Shown here one piece after another: positions 10,390 to 20,579 of a stretch of DNA of 64,000 nt. The translations under genes were made by a program, and so were the position numbers. Position 1 is the stretch's first letter; each line of letters opens with the position of its first letter. Below the pieces are notes generated by a model, which made no database searches, was not told the origin of the DNA, and saw nothing but the letters and a program-made list of their open reading frames with translations. Source of the stretch: Owenia fusiformis (taxonomy: Eukaryota; Annelida; Polychaeta; Sabellida; Oweniidae); the NCBI GenBank assembly GCA_903813345.2, contig CAIIXF020000005.1, positions 14,883,375-14,947,374 of the forward strand. Direction: 5' to 3'.

Positions 10390-11196
10390 ATAAGCACAGA
10401 CGCACCAGATGGTTGCATGGAAAAACATTTTCTGAAAAAAGTGAAGTTCCACCAATATTTGTGTTCTGTTCTATTATTCGTTTAACATTTTAACAAATAC
10501 TACATCAAAATTGTGTTTTTGTTAACTGAATAACACCCTGAACAACACAAACCATAGCTGTATATAATATATATTTCTTTATTGCGACCAATTCTGATCA
10601 TATACATATTGTTTAACATAAAAGGTTATAAAAGGTTATGAAGAAAAAAAACATACAAAAATATAACAAAATATAGTTGTTTAGTGCAGGACGTTTAGAG
10701 TATTGAGAAATCTGGTCCCCACATAGCCCGTTTTGGTCCATTAAGTCATGACGTCAGATGTTTTGTTATTTGTTTGCACAACAATCAAATGGTTGCCGTG
10801 ATGTTGTGATTACCAAGGAACCAAAACTATATCATATACATGTATATGACGTTACTAATCACGTGGGGGCCAATCTGATGGATCAGTTAATTTTATTACG
10901 TTATTTATGACCATTAACAGTTATCTAACATTTCTTTTATAATGTCTATTGCAAGAACTCTAAGTTGGGTTTACAATGAAGAAAATTGCATTTTTGTAAC
11001 TGCAAATTGAGAAAACTTATTTCAGTTGTCCTTTGATGTCTTAAATGTATCAGATTGCTCCAAATGCAACCTGTCTATGTCAGTGACAATAATCTGCAAA
11101 AGGCTAATAAGCCCATATAAATAAGGGTAATGTACTGGGAGGTTTTGGATATGGGGTTTATCCAGAGGGAGATATGCATATCTACCTGAGGGACCA
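10390..11196. other. No gene recognised
   Basis: AT-rich, without a coding exon or recognised repeat. Confidence 0.4.
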
Positions 11197-11489
11197 TATC
11201 CTATACCAAGTAGAGTTTTCTAATTTTCTTTCAATTCTTTTCATTTTTTTCAATTCTCACATTTTCTTATTTTTTTTCTATTGTTTTCTATTTTTTTTCT
11301 TTTTTCATTTTTTATATTTTTTTCAAATTTTTTCTTATTTTTTCAATTTTTTTTCGAAGCGGGAAGATATGCCCTGGAGCGGGAGATATGGCGGGAGATA
11401 TGGACGTTCAGGATATTGAAACCTCAAATTCAGGATACGGGATATACCTTACCAACTTATCTCCCTGAAACTCTACTTGGCATAGGATA
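11197..11489. repeat. Inverted-repeat element with internal poly-T tract
   Basis: TATCCTATACCAAGTAGAGT at the left (11197-11218) is repeated in inverse at the right (11468-11489) with one mismatch. Between them is a ~130-bp T-rich tract (11219-11355), then GGGAGATATGG repeats. A 14-nt palindrome AGATATGCATATCT lies just outside at 11170-11183. The open frames of 69-81 codons across the T tract are Phe-only composition and not genes. Confidence 0.6.
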
Positions 11490-12016
11490 AAGCAGATATA
11501 TAAACTGCCCCAGACCCCCTGAAGGATTGTTTCACTTCGCAAAACTTGCTTTCCCATGGGCGTGGTGGTGTACTACACTCATAAAAATAGCATTACGCCC
11601 ATGAATATGTCTATTGTTAGTTCATGATGTTGTACCTGAGACATTGGAATGAAATCACCTGGAATGGTTTAGTATTTCCAGCTGAAGGCTATATGTTTGA
11701 GAAATTAATTATTGTTTTTAGTTTTAGAGCTCTGCACATTCTAGACTAGACTAGAAATGTGCCTAAAAATAAACCGTGATACATAATCCATATTTCTGTC
11801 TCTGCCCAAGTAAATACAGAATTGGCGGAAATTACCGATGATAGTATTCTTAGAATGATTTTTCGAATTTCGAATGAGTTCTATCAATTTTGGAAGAATT
11901 TTTTTCTAATATAATTTATTTTATTGATTGTATCATAAAATTGGTCAGGTTTATTACATAATTCAATTATAGTGAAAAACTACGGAAGATGACGAATATG
12001 GAAATGATGTCATTAT
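11490..12016. other. Upstream flank of the PNRC2-like gene, no gene seen
   Basis: AT-rich spacer with no coding exon or recognisable repeat. Confidence 0.4.
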
Positions 12017-12095
12017 CACGTGACTATACTAAAAAAAGATAGAGCATTCATTGGTCAGAGGCAAGCACCTGACTAAAAGGTGACTTTTGATTGGT
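12017..12095 (+). promoter_or_regulatory. Putative promoter: E-box and two inverted CCAAT boxes
   Basis: TCACGTGA at 12016-12023 contains a perfect CACGTG E-box (USF/MITF type). ATTGG, an inverted CCAAT box, occurs at 12050-12054 and 12090-12094, 40 bp apart. No TATA box is evident. The position just before a GC-richer, AUG-free leader and a short intact CDS makes this a reasonable core promoter. Confidence 0.5.
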
Positions 12096-12106
12096 TACAT
12101 TTTTAA

Positions 12107-12550
12107 TGAGTTGTTTGGATTTGTGAGATAGTTTGAAGGAGAAAGGTATAGAAATTTACTTCCTAACAAACCTGTGGAAATAGACGACGAAATCGTTGAG
12201 GAGAGAGCCAATATTTCGTATAAAGTTGGACATCGTATCGAAGGTGCTAATAGTAGTAATTTTGGAAGGATCGTGTGGACCATAGTTAAGAAAACATACG
12301 GTAGAGTGACGACCTTCTTGTTTTGTAGTCGGCCATCTTTGATTTCTTTGTTGTTGGAAACTTCCAACCTGAGAACTATTGATAATTGCTGATTGATCTC
12401 ATATAGGAGGTTGGTGAAGTAGACATATCGTTGTCTACAGAACGTGGTGCTATAGACGTTCAATTTGGAGTGATTCTAGAAGAGAAACGTTCCGAGGAGC
12501 AGACGAGGTCAGCTGACCTAGTTAGAAACAATCACAAAACTTGTAAATAA
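12107..12550 (+). other. AUG-free 5' leader of the PNRC2-like gene
   Basis: No ATG occurs in any plus-strand frame between about 12107 and 12551, where about eight would be expected for this composition. GC content is higher than in the flanks. Long stretches are open in one frame (about 12132-12300 and 12409-12547), but they have no start codon. A possible small intron (GTAGAG donor near 12301, ATATAG acceptor ending 12408) could lie inside. The lack of AUGs suggests a real leader scanned by ribosomes. Confidence 0.55.
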
Positions 12551-12646
12551 ATGAACAATGACCTGGACTTCAACAATGAGTTCATCTGGGAAAGAACACC
12601 AAAATCAGAGGCGAAACAGCCAAGGCAATTGCAGACGAAGACGTGA
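12551..12646 (+). CDS. Short ORF overlapping the start of the PNRC2-like CDS
   Basis: The first ATG of the leader opens a 31-codon frame (starts MNNDLDFNNEFIWERTPK) that ends at TGA 12644-12646. It begins 7 bases before the PNRC2-like ATG and lies in a different frame. The start context is weak (T at -3). It may be an overlapping upstream ORF bypassed by leaky scanning. A +1 shift at its ACG-UGA-U end would instead join it to the PNRC2 frame. No evidence here decides between these. Confidence 0.35.
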   Translation: MNNDLDFNNEFIWERTPKSEAKQPRQLQTKT

Positions 12647-12965
12647 TCGTAATACACCATCACCAAAACATCTGCAAGCGATAACACGAAACATATCGCC
12701 ACAAACAACGCCGTCGAAGCCAATGGCTATCCCAAGTCAGCCATCACGTACAGAGGAGTCTGAAAGCTGCAGTCCATGTAAATCACCTGCAGTCCCACTG
12801 CTATTTTCTGGTGCCAAATTCATCGACCCTCCACCAGCCACTGTACTACCCAAGCCCCCATCGCACTGGGTAGGATTGGAAAGCAGTTTCGTACAATCTG
12901 GCAGTGTTTCACATTTTTCTGATTTGTCAAACCAGTTAAAAATCATGCTCAATGTTCAGGGATAA
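12558..12965 (+). CDS. PNRC2: Proline-rich nuclear receptor coactivator 2-like protein (135 aa)
   Basis: The C-terminal third carries the PNRC signature: [18 protein letters not shown], then KPPSHWV, then a C-terminus [13 protein letters not shown]. In vertebrate PNRC2 the equivalents are an [21 protein letters not shown] segment and a final LKTLLKVQ. PNRC2 bridges the decapping factor DCP1A and UPF1 in nonsense-mediated decay; the Pro-rich motif binds the DCP1 EVH1 domain, and the family also binds nuclear receptors. The N-terminal part here is basic and Ser/Gln/Arg-rich (about residues 10-35) and poorly conserved. Length is close to human PNRC2 (139 aa). It is a single exon in this window. 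The ATG has A at -3. An overlapping ATG lies 7 bases upstream. Assignment as PNRC family is firm; PNRC2 versus PNRC1 rests on length. Confidence 0.88.
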   Translation: [135 protein letters not shown]

Positions 12966-14630
12966 AAGTTCATATTCTTCTAGTTGCAATACTCGTTCAT
13001 TCAGTGTTTACAATTTTTCAAATGTAGTAAAGAGTTGAGTGAGGAATATATTCCAAAAGCATTCCAGTATTATTAGATCGAGGGCATGTATATATTTTCA
13101 GAATACTCATCTGAAAATGTCTACATGCATTTGTTAAATTGTGTCAAATTGAATGAGTAATAGGACTGCTGTTGTGTGTTTTACACAATTTGTTTTATCG
13201 ATCTCATCTTCTGTTCTTGAAATGGGAGAAAAGATGGATCAAACATGAGACTGAGAGAAGAGTATATTCTTGTTTATATAAATGTGTACAGAAATTGCAC
13301 GAAGTGCATTTATAATTGTGACTTGCCTTAGAGTTAAATGTAGTTAAGAGATTATGAAGATTTTCAATAGTAACCATCAATTCACATTTTTACTAATCAT
13401 GATTAAATAGGATTTTCTTTCATTTTAAATCTTAAATGATTCTTTTTTTTTTGGGCTTCAGGTAGCCTATTCATAATTTCCTTTTACCTTCTGGCAAGTT
13501 TCAAATGAATTCCGATCACTATATTTTGGCTTCAATCAATTAAACACCCGCATTAGAGGAATTAATCTAATTGAGATTATATTTGGCTTCATTTTTAATT
13601 TCAAACTAACATAAAATTGGCTATGTTTGTAATAGTTTGGGTCAAATGTGTCATCAAATTGCTAATTTAAAATTGAACTTTGGGATCAAAGTTGAACTAA
13701 TTCCATGTTAGCTAGTCAACAAGTCTGGAAAGACTTGTGTCCAACAGTTTGTTTCAACCAAATACTGGTCATGGCTTGACATATTTAGATTGTTTTAGTT
13801 TGATTACTTGATTCCAATCATGTTAGCGTTAACATTCTACCATTGAGTGTACAAATGTATATATTAATGTTATATGTAATGTGTCAGTTTCTTTCCGGGC
13901 CTATTTCTCTTTTTTCCCCAGGAATCAAAACAGATCAAAATATACTTGGTTATCGCCTTATCTATGACCCAATTGATTTAAAACACCTTGCCCATAATTT
14001 TGAAAGTCACATTTTTGAAACACCTGTTGGAACTTAATTTGGACATTTTGTTGTTTTTAATTTCAAATGTTTATTCAAGATATTAAATTCTGAAAGGAAA
14101 CATGGTGTTATACATCCTGTTTACTCTGTTTATTTATCAATGAAGTTGGCACTGTGTCAACAAATGACATCATTTCTGATTGTTCCTAACTGATAAAAGG
14201 TCAACATTTCAACATCTAGTTTTATTTTATTATTGTGTACTTGATATATCATTTTTGTATCAGGCAATCCGCATACGGTGTCAATATATAGCGATTTTAA
14301 ACATTTTTGACTTCATGAGAGAGGTAATTTGAATTTTATCTTGTATACATGTATCAAATATTGTATTTTGGTCTGTTTTGTCCCAATCAACTTTTGTAGT
14401 ATTGGTTCATTTCTTGTAGTTGTTCATGATTTAATGTACGGACTCCGAGGTTTTCGTAACTTTTACACCCGTACTAGTGTCTTGTTAGACTGGATCTCTA
14501 ACTGATTTTAAATGAATATTTTTGTATACACTCTTGGCTGAAAGTGTGGGAATATTTTTTCATATTTTATTTATTTTTTGTGATATTAGGCTTTCATCCA
14601 AGTGCAATATTGAGCATGTACTAAACTATA
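12966..14630. other. 3' UTR / downstream flank of the PNRC2-like gene
   Basis: AT-rich, with no coding exon. It probably begins with a long 3' UTR. I could not fix the polyadenylation site. Confidence 0.4.
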
Positions 14631-14849
14631 ATGTTCTTGAAAGTTTTTTTTATCATAATATTGAGTGTTTTGCTCATCATCATTGTAAATATATTAAGTT
14701 GTATTTACAAAGAGTACTTTAGCAAAGTAATTGCAAGTACCAGTTTGAATGAAAAATACTCTGCCAGAAGTGCTAAGCAATCCAAGCCACCAAGAAGTAC
14801 CCCGTCCAGGTACAAGAAGTTAAATATAAGTACAAAGTGCATAACATAA
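14631..14849 (+). CDS. Candidate 72-aa single-pass membrane microprotein
   Basis: The ORF starts MFLKVFFIIILSVLLIIIVN, a strongly hydrophobic segment of about 22 residues. It is followed by a hydrophilic, basic tail containing SARSAKQSKPPRSTPSRYKK. That topology (N-terminal anchor, short basic tail) is typical of small membrane proteins, and the tail is less AT-biased than the flanks. There is no family match that I recognise, no clear promoter, and it could be a chance frame in a T-rich stretch or part of the upstream gene's 3' UTR. Confidence 0.28.
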   Translation: MFLKVFFIIILSVLLIIIVNILSCIYKEYFSKVIASTSLNEKYSARSAKQSKPPRSTPSRYKKLNISTKCIT

Positions 14850-15469
14850 GATGACACTGAACTTAATGTCACAGCTTATAAGGTGACATAAACTGATCAC
14901 AGACAAACTGCCAAGATAGGAGCCATTCCAAAAGTTACGTGTCAAACACGTATGAACAGCCAGGACGCCATTTTAAAATGGACAATTGAGAATCATCGTT
15001 GCAGTTGGAACAGTCGCGAATCAACTGAATTTTTCTCAGATCGTGGACCGAAAGTGATCTCAAAGTGTGGCCACATTCCATAGCTTTATACACGCTATGA
15101 TCCATGGACAGATTATTGAAATGCTGCCAAGGAGCCACAACATAAAACTTCGATGCCAAATAAGGACAGATGTACAAGATAAAGCACGACTATGCACACA
15201 TTCTCCAGTACTTAATGTTGTGTACTTGTGTGTTTTGAGCAGAAATATTATTTAAAGAGACAATCCCACACAGCGCCTTAAGAGCCCAGTTAGAGAACCA
15301 GTCAACAGTGAACCCCTACGACAGATGAACCTATGAGTAGACAACCCTGCAATCTTACAATAGAGACTAGTTTCCGATATCACCATTTCTTCTACCCTTC
15401 CCCGGACCCTTTTTAGGGTCCACCTTTACTTACAAAAGAGAAATTATGAATTATGAATTTTACCAGCAT
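14850..15469. other. No gene recognised
   Basis: Mixed composition spacer leading into the satellite. Open frames of 60-80 codons occur on both strands with no motif or splice support. Confidence 0.4.
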
Positions 15470-18222
15470 GTATGGACCCTGGTGGTCAATAGAATGTAGT
15501 ATGGATCATAATGGTCATCTGTGTGTGGTATGGACCATAAAGGTCACTTGCCATTTTCAATTGTGTGGACCATAAAGGTCAGTAGTATGTTGTATGGGCC
15601 ATAAAGGTCATTGTTATCGTTATGTAGAATGGGCCATAAAGGTCAGTGGTATGCAGTATGGACCATAAAGGTCACTTGCCATTTTCAGTTGTATGGACCA
15701 TAAAGGTCAGTGGTATGCTGTATGGGCCATAAAGGTCATTGTTATGTAGAATGGGCCATAAAGGTCAGTGGTATGCAGTATGGACCATAAAGGTCACTTG
15801 CCATTTTCAATTGTATGGACCATAAAGGTCAGTGGTATGTTGTGTGAGCCATAAAGGTTATTGTTATGTAGAATGGGCCATAAAGGTCAGTGGTATGCAG
15901 TATGGACCATAAAGGTCACTTATCATTCTTAGTTGTATAGACCATAAAGGTCAGTGGTATGTAGAATGGGCCATAAAGGTCAGTGGTATGCAGTATGGAC
16001 CATAAAGGTCACTTGTCAATTTCAGTTGTATGGACCATAAAGGTCAGTGGTATGTTGTATGGGCCAAAAAGGTCATTGTTATGTAGAATGGGCCATAAAG
16101 GTCAGTGGTATGCAGTATGGACCATAAAGGTCACTTGCCATTTTCAATTGTATGGACCATAAAGGTCAGTGGTATGTTGTGTGGGCCATAAAGGTCATTG
16201 TTATGTAGAATATGTCATAAAGGTCAGTGGTATGCAGTATGGACTATAAAGGTCACTTGCCATTTTCAATTGTGTGGACCATAAAGGTCAGTGGTTTGTA
16301 GTATGGACCATAATGGTTTGTGGTATGTAGTATGAGCCATTAAGGTCATCTGTCATTTTTAGTTGTATGGTCCATACAGGTTAGTTGTATGTACTATAGG
16401 CCTTAAAGGTCTGTGGTATGTTGAATGGACCATAAAATTCAGTTGTTTGTAATATGGACCATATTGGTTAGTGGCATGTAGTATGGACCATAAAGGTCAC
16501 TTGCCATTTTCAATTGTGTGGACCATAAAGGTCAGTGGTATGTTGTATGGGCCATAAATGTCATTGTTATGTAGAATAGGTCATAAAGGTCAATGGTATA
16601 CAGTATGGAGAATAAAGGTCACTTAGCCATTTTCAATTGTGTGGTCCATAAAGGTCAATGGTATGCTGTATGAGCCATGGAGGCCAAGTAGTATGTAGTA
16701 TGGGTCATGAAGGTCAGTAGTATGTCATATGAACCATAAAGGACCGTGGTTTGTAGTATGGACCATAAAGATCATTGGTTTGAAGTATGGGCCATAATGG
16801 ATTGGTTAGTGGTATGTAGTATGGACTATCAAGGTCAGTGGTATGTAGTATGGACCATCAAGGTCAGTGGTATGTAGTATGGGCCATCAAGGTCAGTGGT
16901 ATGTAGTATGGGCCACCAAGGTCAGTGGTATGTAGTATGGACCATAAAGGTCAGTGGTTTGTAGTATGGACCATATAGGTCAGTGGTTTGTATTATAGAC
17001 CATAAAGGTCAGTGGTTTGTAGTATGGACCATAAAGGTCAGTGGTTTGTAGTATGGACCATATAGGTCAGTGGTTTGTAGTATGGACCATATAGGTCAGT
17101 GGTTTGTAGTATAGACCATAAAGGTCAGTGGTTTGTAGTATGGACCATAAAGGTCAGTGGTTTGTAGTATAGACCATAAAGGACCATGGTTTGTAGTATG
17201 GGCCATCAAGGTCAGTGGTTTGTAGTGTAGTATGGACCATAAAGGTCTGTGGTTTGTAGTATGGACCATATAGGTCAGTGGTTTGTAGTATAGACCATAA
17301 AGGTCAGTGGTTTGTAGTATGGACCATAAAGGTCAGTGGTTTGCAGTATGGACCATATAGGTCAGTGGTTTGTAGTATAGACCATAAAGCTCAGTGGAAT
17401 GTAGTATGGACCATAAAGGTGAGTCGTTTGTAGTGTGGACCATTTAAAAGGTCAGTGGCATGTAGCATGGACCATATAGGTCATTGGTTTGTAGTATGGA
17501 CCATATAGGTCAGTGGTTTGTAGTATGGACCATAAAGGTCAGTGGTTTGTAGTATGGACCATATAGGTCAGTGGTTTGTAGTATTGACCATAAAGGTCAG
17601 TGGTATGTAGTATGGACCATGAAGGTCAGTGGTATGTAGTATTGACCATAAAGGTCAGTGGTATGGAGTACGGCCTTAAAAGTCAATAGTATGTAATATG
17701 GCCATACAGGTCAGTTGTATGTAGTATTGTCCATAGTGGTCAGTGGTATGTAGTATTGACCATAAAGGTCAGCCGTATGAAGTACTGACCATAAAAATCA
17801 GTGGTATGAAGTATTGTCCTTAGTGGTCAGTGGTATGTAGTATGGGCTATAATGGCCAGTGGTATGTAGTATTGACCATAAAGGTCAGCCGTATGAAGTA
17901 CTGACCATAAAAATCAGTGGTATGAAGTATTGTCCATAGTGGTCAGTGGTATGTAGTATGGGCTATAATGGCCAGTGGTATGTAGTATTGACCATAAAGG
18001 TCAGCCGTATGAAGTATTGACCATAAAGGTCAGCCGTATGAAGTACTGACCATAAAAATCAGTGGTATGAAGTATGGACTATCAAGGTTAGTGATATGCA
18101 GTATGGACCCTAAAGGTCATTTCTCATTTTCAGTTGTATGGACCATAAAGGTCAGTGGTATGTAGTGTTGACCATAAAGGTCAGTGGTATGTAGTATTGA
18201 CCATAGAAGTCAGTGGTATGTA

Positions 18223-18701
18223 CAGGGTGTCCTGAAAGTATGGGACCCCCACAAGAATAATGTCAACTCTCAAATGGGAATTTTTTTTTTTAATTTAGTG
18301 TTCTACCAAATTAAGTTTAATTTTACACCAAATTAATACTCAGTGTCCCCTTCCTTGGCCATGTTCACACTTTGGATATGACCTTAAAACCTTTCAAGTC
18401 ACTTTGGAAGTGTATCCTTCTTTTTCTAACTCAATATCCATCCTACCCGAAAATAATTGCTGCTGCTAACATGGCCAAGGCGAAGACACTCTGACTATTA
18501 ATTTGGTGTAAAACTGAACTTAATTTTGGCCAAATGCTAAATTTTGAATTAATTGCCTGTAACTTTCTCCCATTTGAGAGTTGAACCATGATACTTGGCA
18601 AACCAATGTAGCTTTGGATAAGCTTTGAAATGATATATGACATACTATGAAGACATTGGTATATGTCTGCCTAGGGGGTCCCATACTTGCGGGACACCCT
18701 G
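18223..18701. mobile_element. mariner-like MITE, 479 bp, inserted in the satellite
   Basis: The ends are CAGGGTGTCCTGAAAGTATG...GGGACCCCC and the matching inverse GGGGGTCCCATACTTGCGGGACACCCTG, about 28-bp terminal repeats. It is flanked by TA on each side (18221-18222, 18702-18703), and satellite units resume immediately afterwards. The CAGGGTGTCC terminus and TA duplication are typical of Tc1/mariner elements. No transposase frame is present; the 64- and 66-codon minus-strand frames have no motif. Confidence 0.88.
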
Positions 18702-19015
18702 TAGTATTGACCATAGGAGTCAGTGATATGTCATATTGTCCATAGAAGTCAGTGGTATGTAGTATGCGCCATAGAAGTCAGTAGTATGTAGTATGGACCA
18801 TCAAGGTCAGTGGTATGTAGTATTGTCCATGCATTGAAGTCAGTGGTATGTCATATTGTCCATAGAAGTCAGTGGTATGTAGTATGCACCATAGGAGTCA
18901 GTGGTATGTCACATTGTCCATAGAAGTCAGTGGTATGTAGTATGCGCCATAGAAGTCAGTAGTATGTAGTATGGACCATCAAGGTCAATGGTGGTATGCA
19001 GTATTGTCCATAGAA

Positions 19016-19800
19016 GTCAGCGGTATGTAGTATTGGTCATAAAGGTCAGTTGTATGTAGTATGGACCATAAAAGTCAATTTTCCTTTTCAGAGGTATGTA
19101 ATATGAACCACATAGGTCACTGGTCAGCTGTTTGTTGTATGGACCATAAAGGTGAATGTTGTATAGTATGGACCATAAAGATCTATTCTCCTTTTCAATG
19201 GTACGTAGTATGAACCACGAAGATCCCTGGTCAGCTGTGAGTTGTATGGGCCATAAAGGTGAATGTTGTGTTGTGTGAACCATAAAGTTCTATTCTCATT
19301 TTCAATGGTGCGTAGTATGAACCACGAAGGTCCCTGGTCAACTGTTCGTTGTATGGACCATAAAGGTGAATGTTGTATAGTATGGACCATAAAGTTCTAT
19401 TCTCATTTTCAATGGTGCGTAGTATGAACCACGAAGATCCCTGGTCAGCTGTGAGTTGTATGGGCCATAAAGGTGAATGTTGTATAGTATGGACCATAAA
19501 GTTCTATTCTCATTTTCAATGGTGCGTAGTATGAACCACGAAGGTCCCTGATCAGCTGTTTGTTGTATGGACCATAAAGGTGAATGTTGTATAGTATGGA
19601 CCATAAAGTTCTATTCTCATTTTCAATGGTGCGTAGTATGAACCACGAAGATCCCTGGTCAGCTGTGAGTTGTATGGGCCATAAAGGTGAATGTTGTATA
19701 GTATGGACCATAAAGTTCTATTCTCATTTTCAATGGTGCGTAGTATGAACCACGAAGGTCCCTGATCAGCTGTTTGTTGTATGGGCCATAAAGGTGAATG
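19016..19800. repeat. 107-bp higher-order repeat within the satellite
   Basis: Successive copies are spaced exactly 107 bp, each made of four diverged ~27-bp monomers. Alternate copies differ in a GGGCC/GGACC block and in GTCAGCTGTGAG versus GTCAGCTGTTTG, giving a 214-bp dimer. Because 107 is not a multiple of three, each copy shifts frame, which yields a ladder of overlapping 88-codon minus-strand frames that are not genes. Confidence 0.9.
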
Positions 19801-19990
19801 TTGTGTAGAATGAACCATAAAGGCCAGTGGTGTAGTACGGATCATAATGATCGCTGGTGGAAAGTATTGACAAGAGGTCACATCACAAGTCATTGGCGTA
19901 AAGAATGGGTCATAAAGGTCAGTTGTTTCATTTGTAGTATGAACAATTATGATCTATGGTATGGACAATAAAAGCATGGACAAAAAATCA

Positions 19991-20579
19991 GTCCTGGCAC
20001 ATTTCCAAATCGAAGCAAGGTTTAATGACATACGCAATACTCAAGTCACAGTAATTTGAATGACGTTAGTCTTGTATAAAATATCACGAGGGGGCATTAG
20101 CACATTTGAAGGATGAGGTAGACAACCTGAGAACATTACTTTGACAAACAAGGCATAAACATGCAAAATGTCACCACCTGCCATTTGTTACAGATGCAGA
20201 CAAGCAGTTTTACAGACACTGACTGCTGAACACCAACCACCAATGTCACCACTTGTGGGTGAGATAAAAATTAGAATTAGAAAAACAGAAACTCCTTGGC
20301 GTTGCAAATCACACAGAAAAGAAGATATTCTGTAAAATCACTCATCATTTTGAACATTTATTGAATGAATAAACCAAGGGGGAGTATTGTCCTCTTTTTG
20401 CAAAATATTCATTTACAATTTTTAACACCATTAACTGGTACTTGAGTTATCAGATTCAATTTTTACAAAAAATGATTAGCATTTTGAACTAGAACAACGG
20501 CAACGCCAAAGCGTAGCGAATCCCATCGAACAGAAATGGCTGGCATTTTTACAAACGAAGCGCAAATATCATAAAACAA
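19991..20579. other. Spacer between two repeat arrays
   Basis: No coding exon or RNA gene seen. It includes CCACCTGCCATTTGTTACAG-like sequence but nothing I can assign. Confidence 0.4.

Larger units (their letters stand above)
15470..19990 (+). repeat. Satellite array of ~29-bp units (GGACCATAAAGGTCAGTGG core)
   Basis: About 4.5 kb of degenerate tandem units with the consensus core TATGGACCATAAAGGTCAG and a GTAT-GTAGTA spacer. Sections differ. At 15.5-16.6 kb there is a higher-order period of about 120 bp with CACTTGCCATTTTCAATTG inserts. At 16.8-18.2 kb there are simple ~29-bp monomers. At 19.0-19.8 kb there is a clean 107-bp period. The core is itself a partial inverted repeat (GACC-ATAAA-GGTC). 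It is interrupted by a mariner-like MITE at 18223-18701. All open frames within it are repeat artefacts. Confidence 0.95.

Noticed and set aside
11174-11490. Phe-rich frames of 69-81 codons
   Set aside because: They arise from a poly-T tract within an inverted-repeat element.
12095-12463. 122-codon minus-strand frame
   Set aside because: It is antisense to the AUG-free leader of the PNRC2-like gene and has no motif. Its openness mirrors the composition of that leader.
19017-19893. Ladder of 88-113-codon minus-strand frames
   Set aside because: They are frames through the 107-bp satellite repeat, spaced exactly one repeat apart and identical in pattern. There is no start context, splice site or independent coding signal.
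15470-19990. CRISPR array
   Set aside because: Units are contiguous, without unique spacers of constant size, and the context is a eukaryotic genome. This is a satellite.
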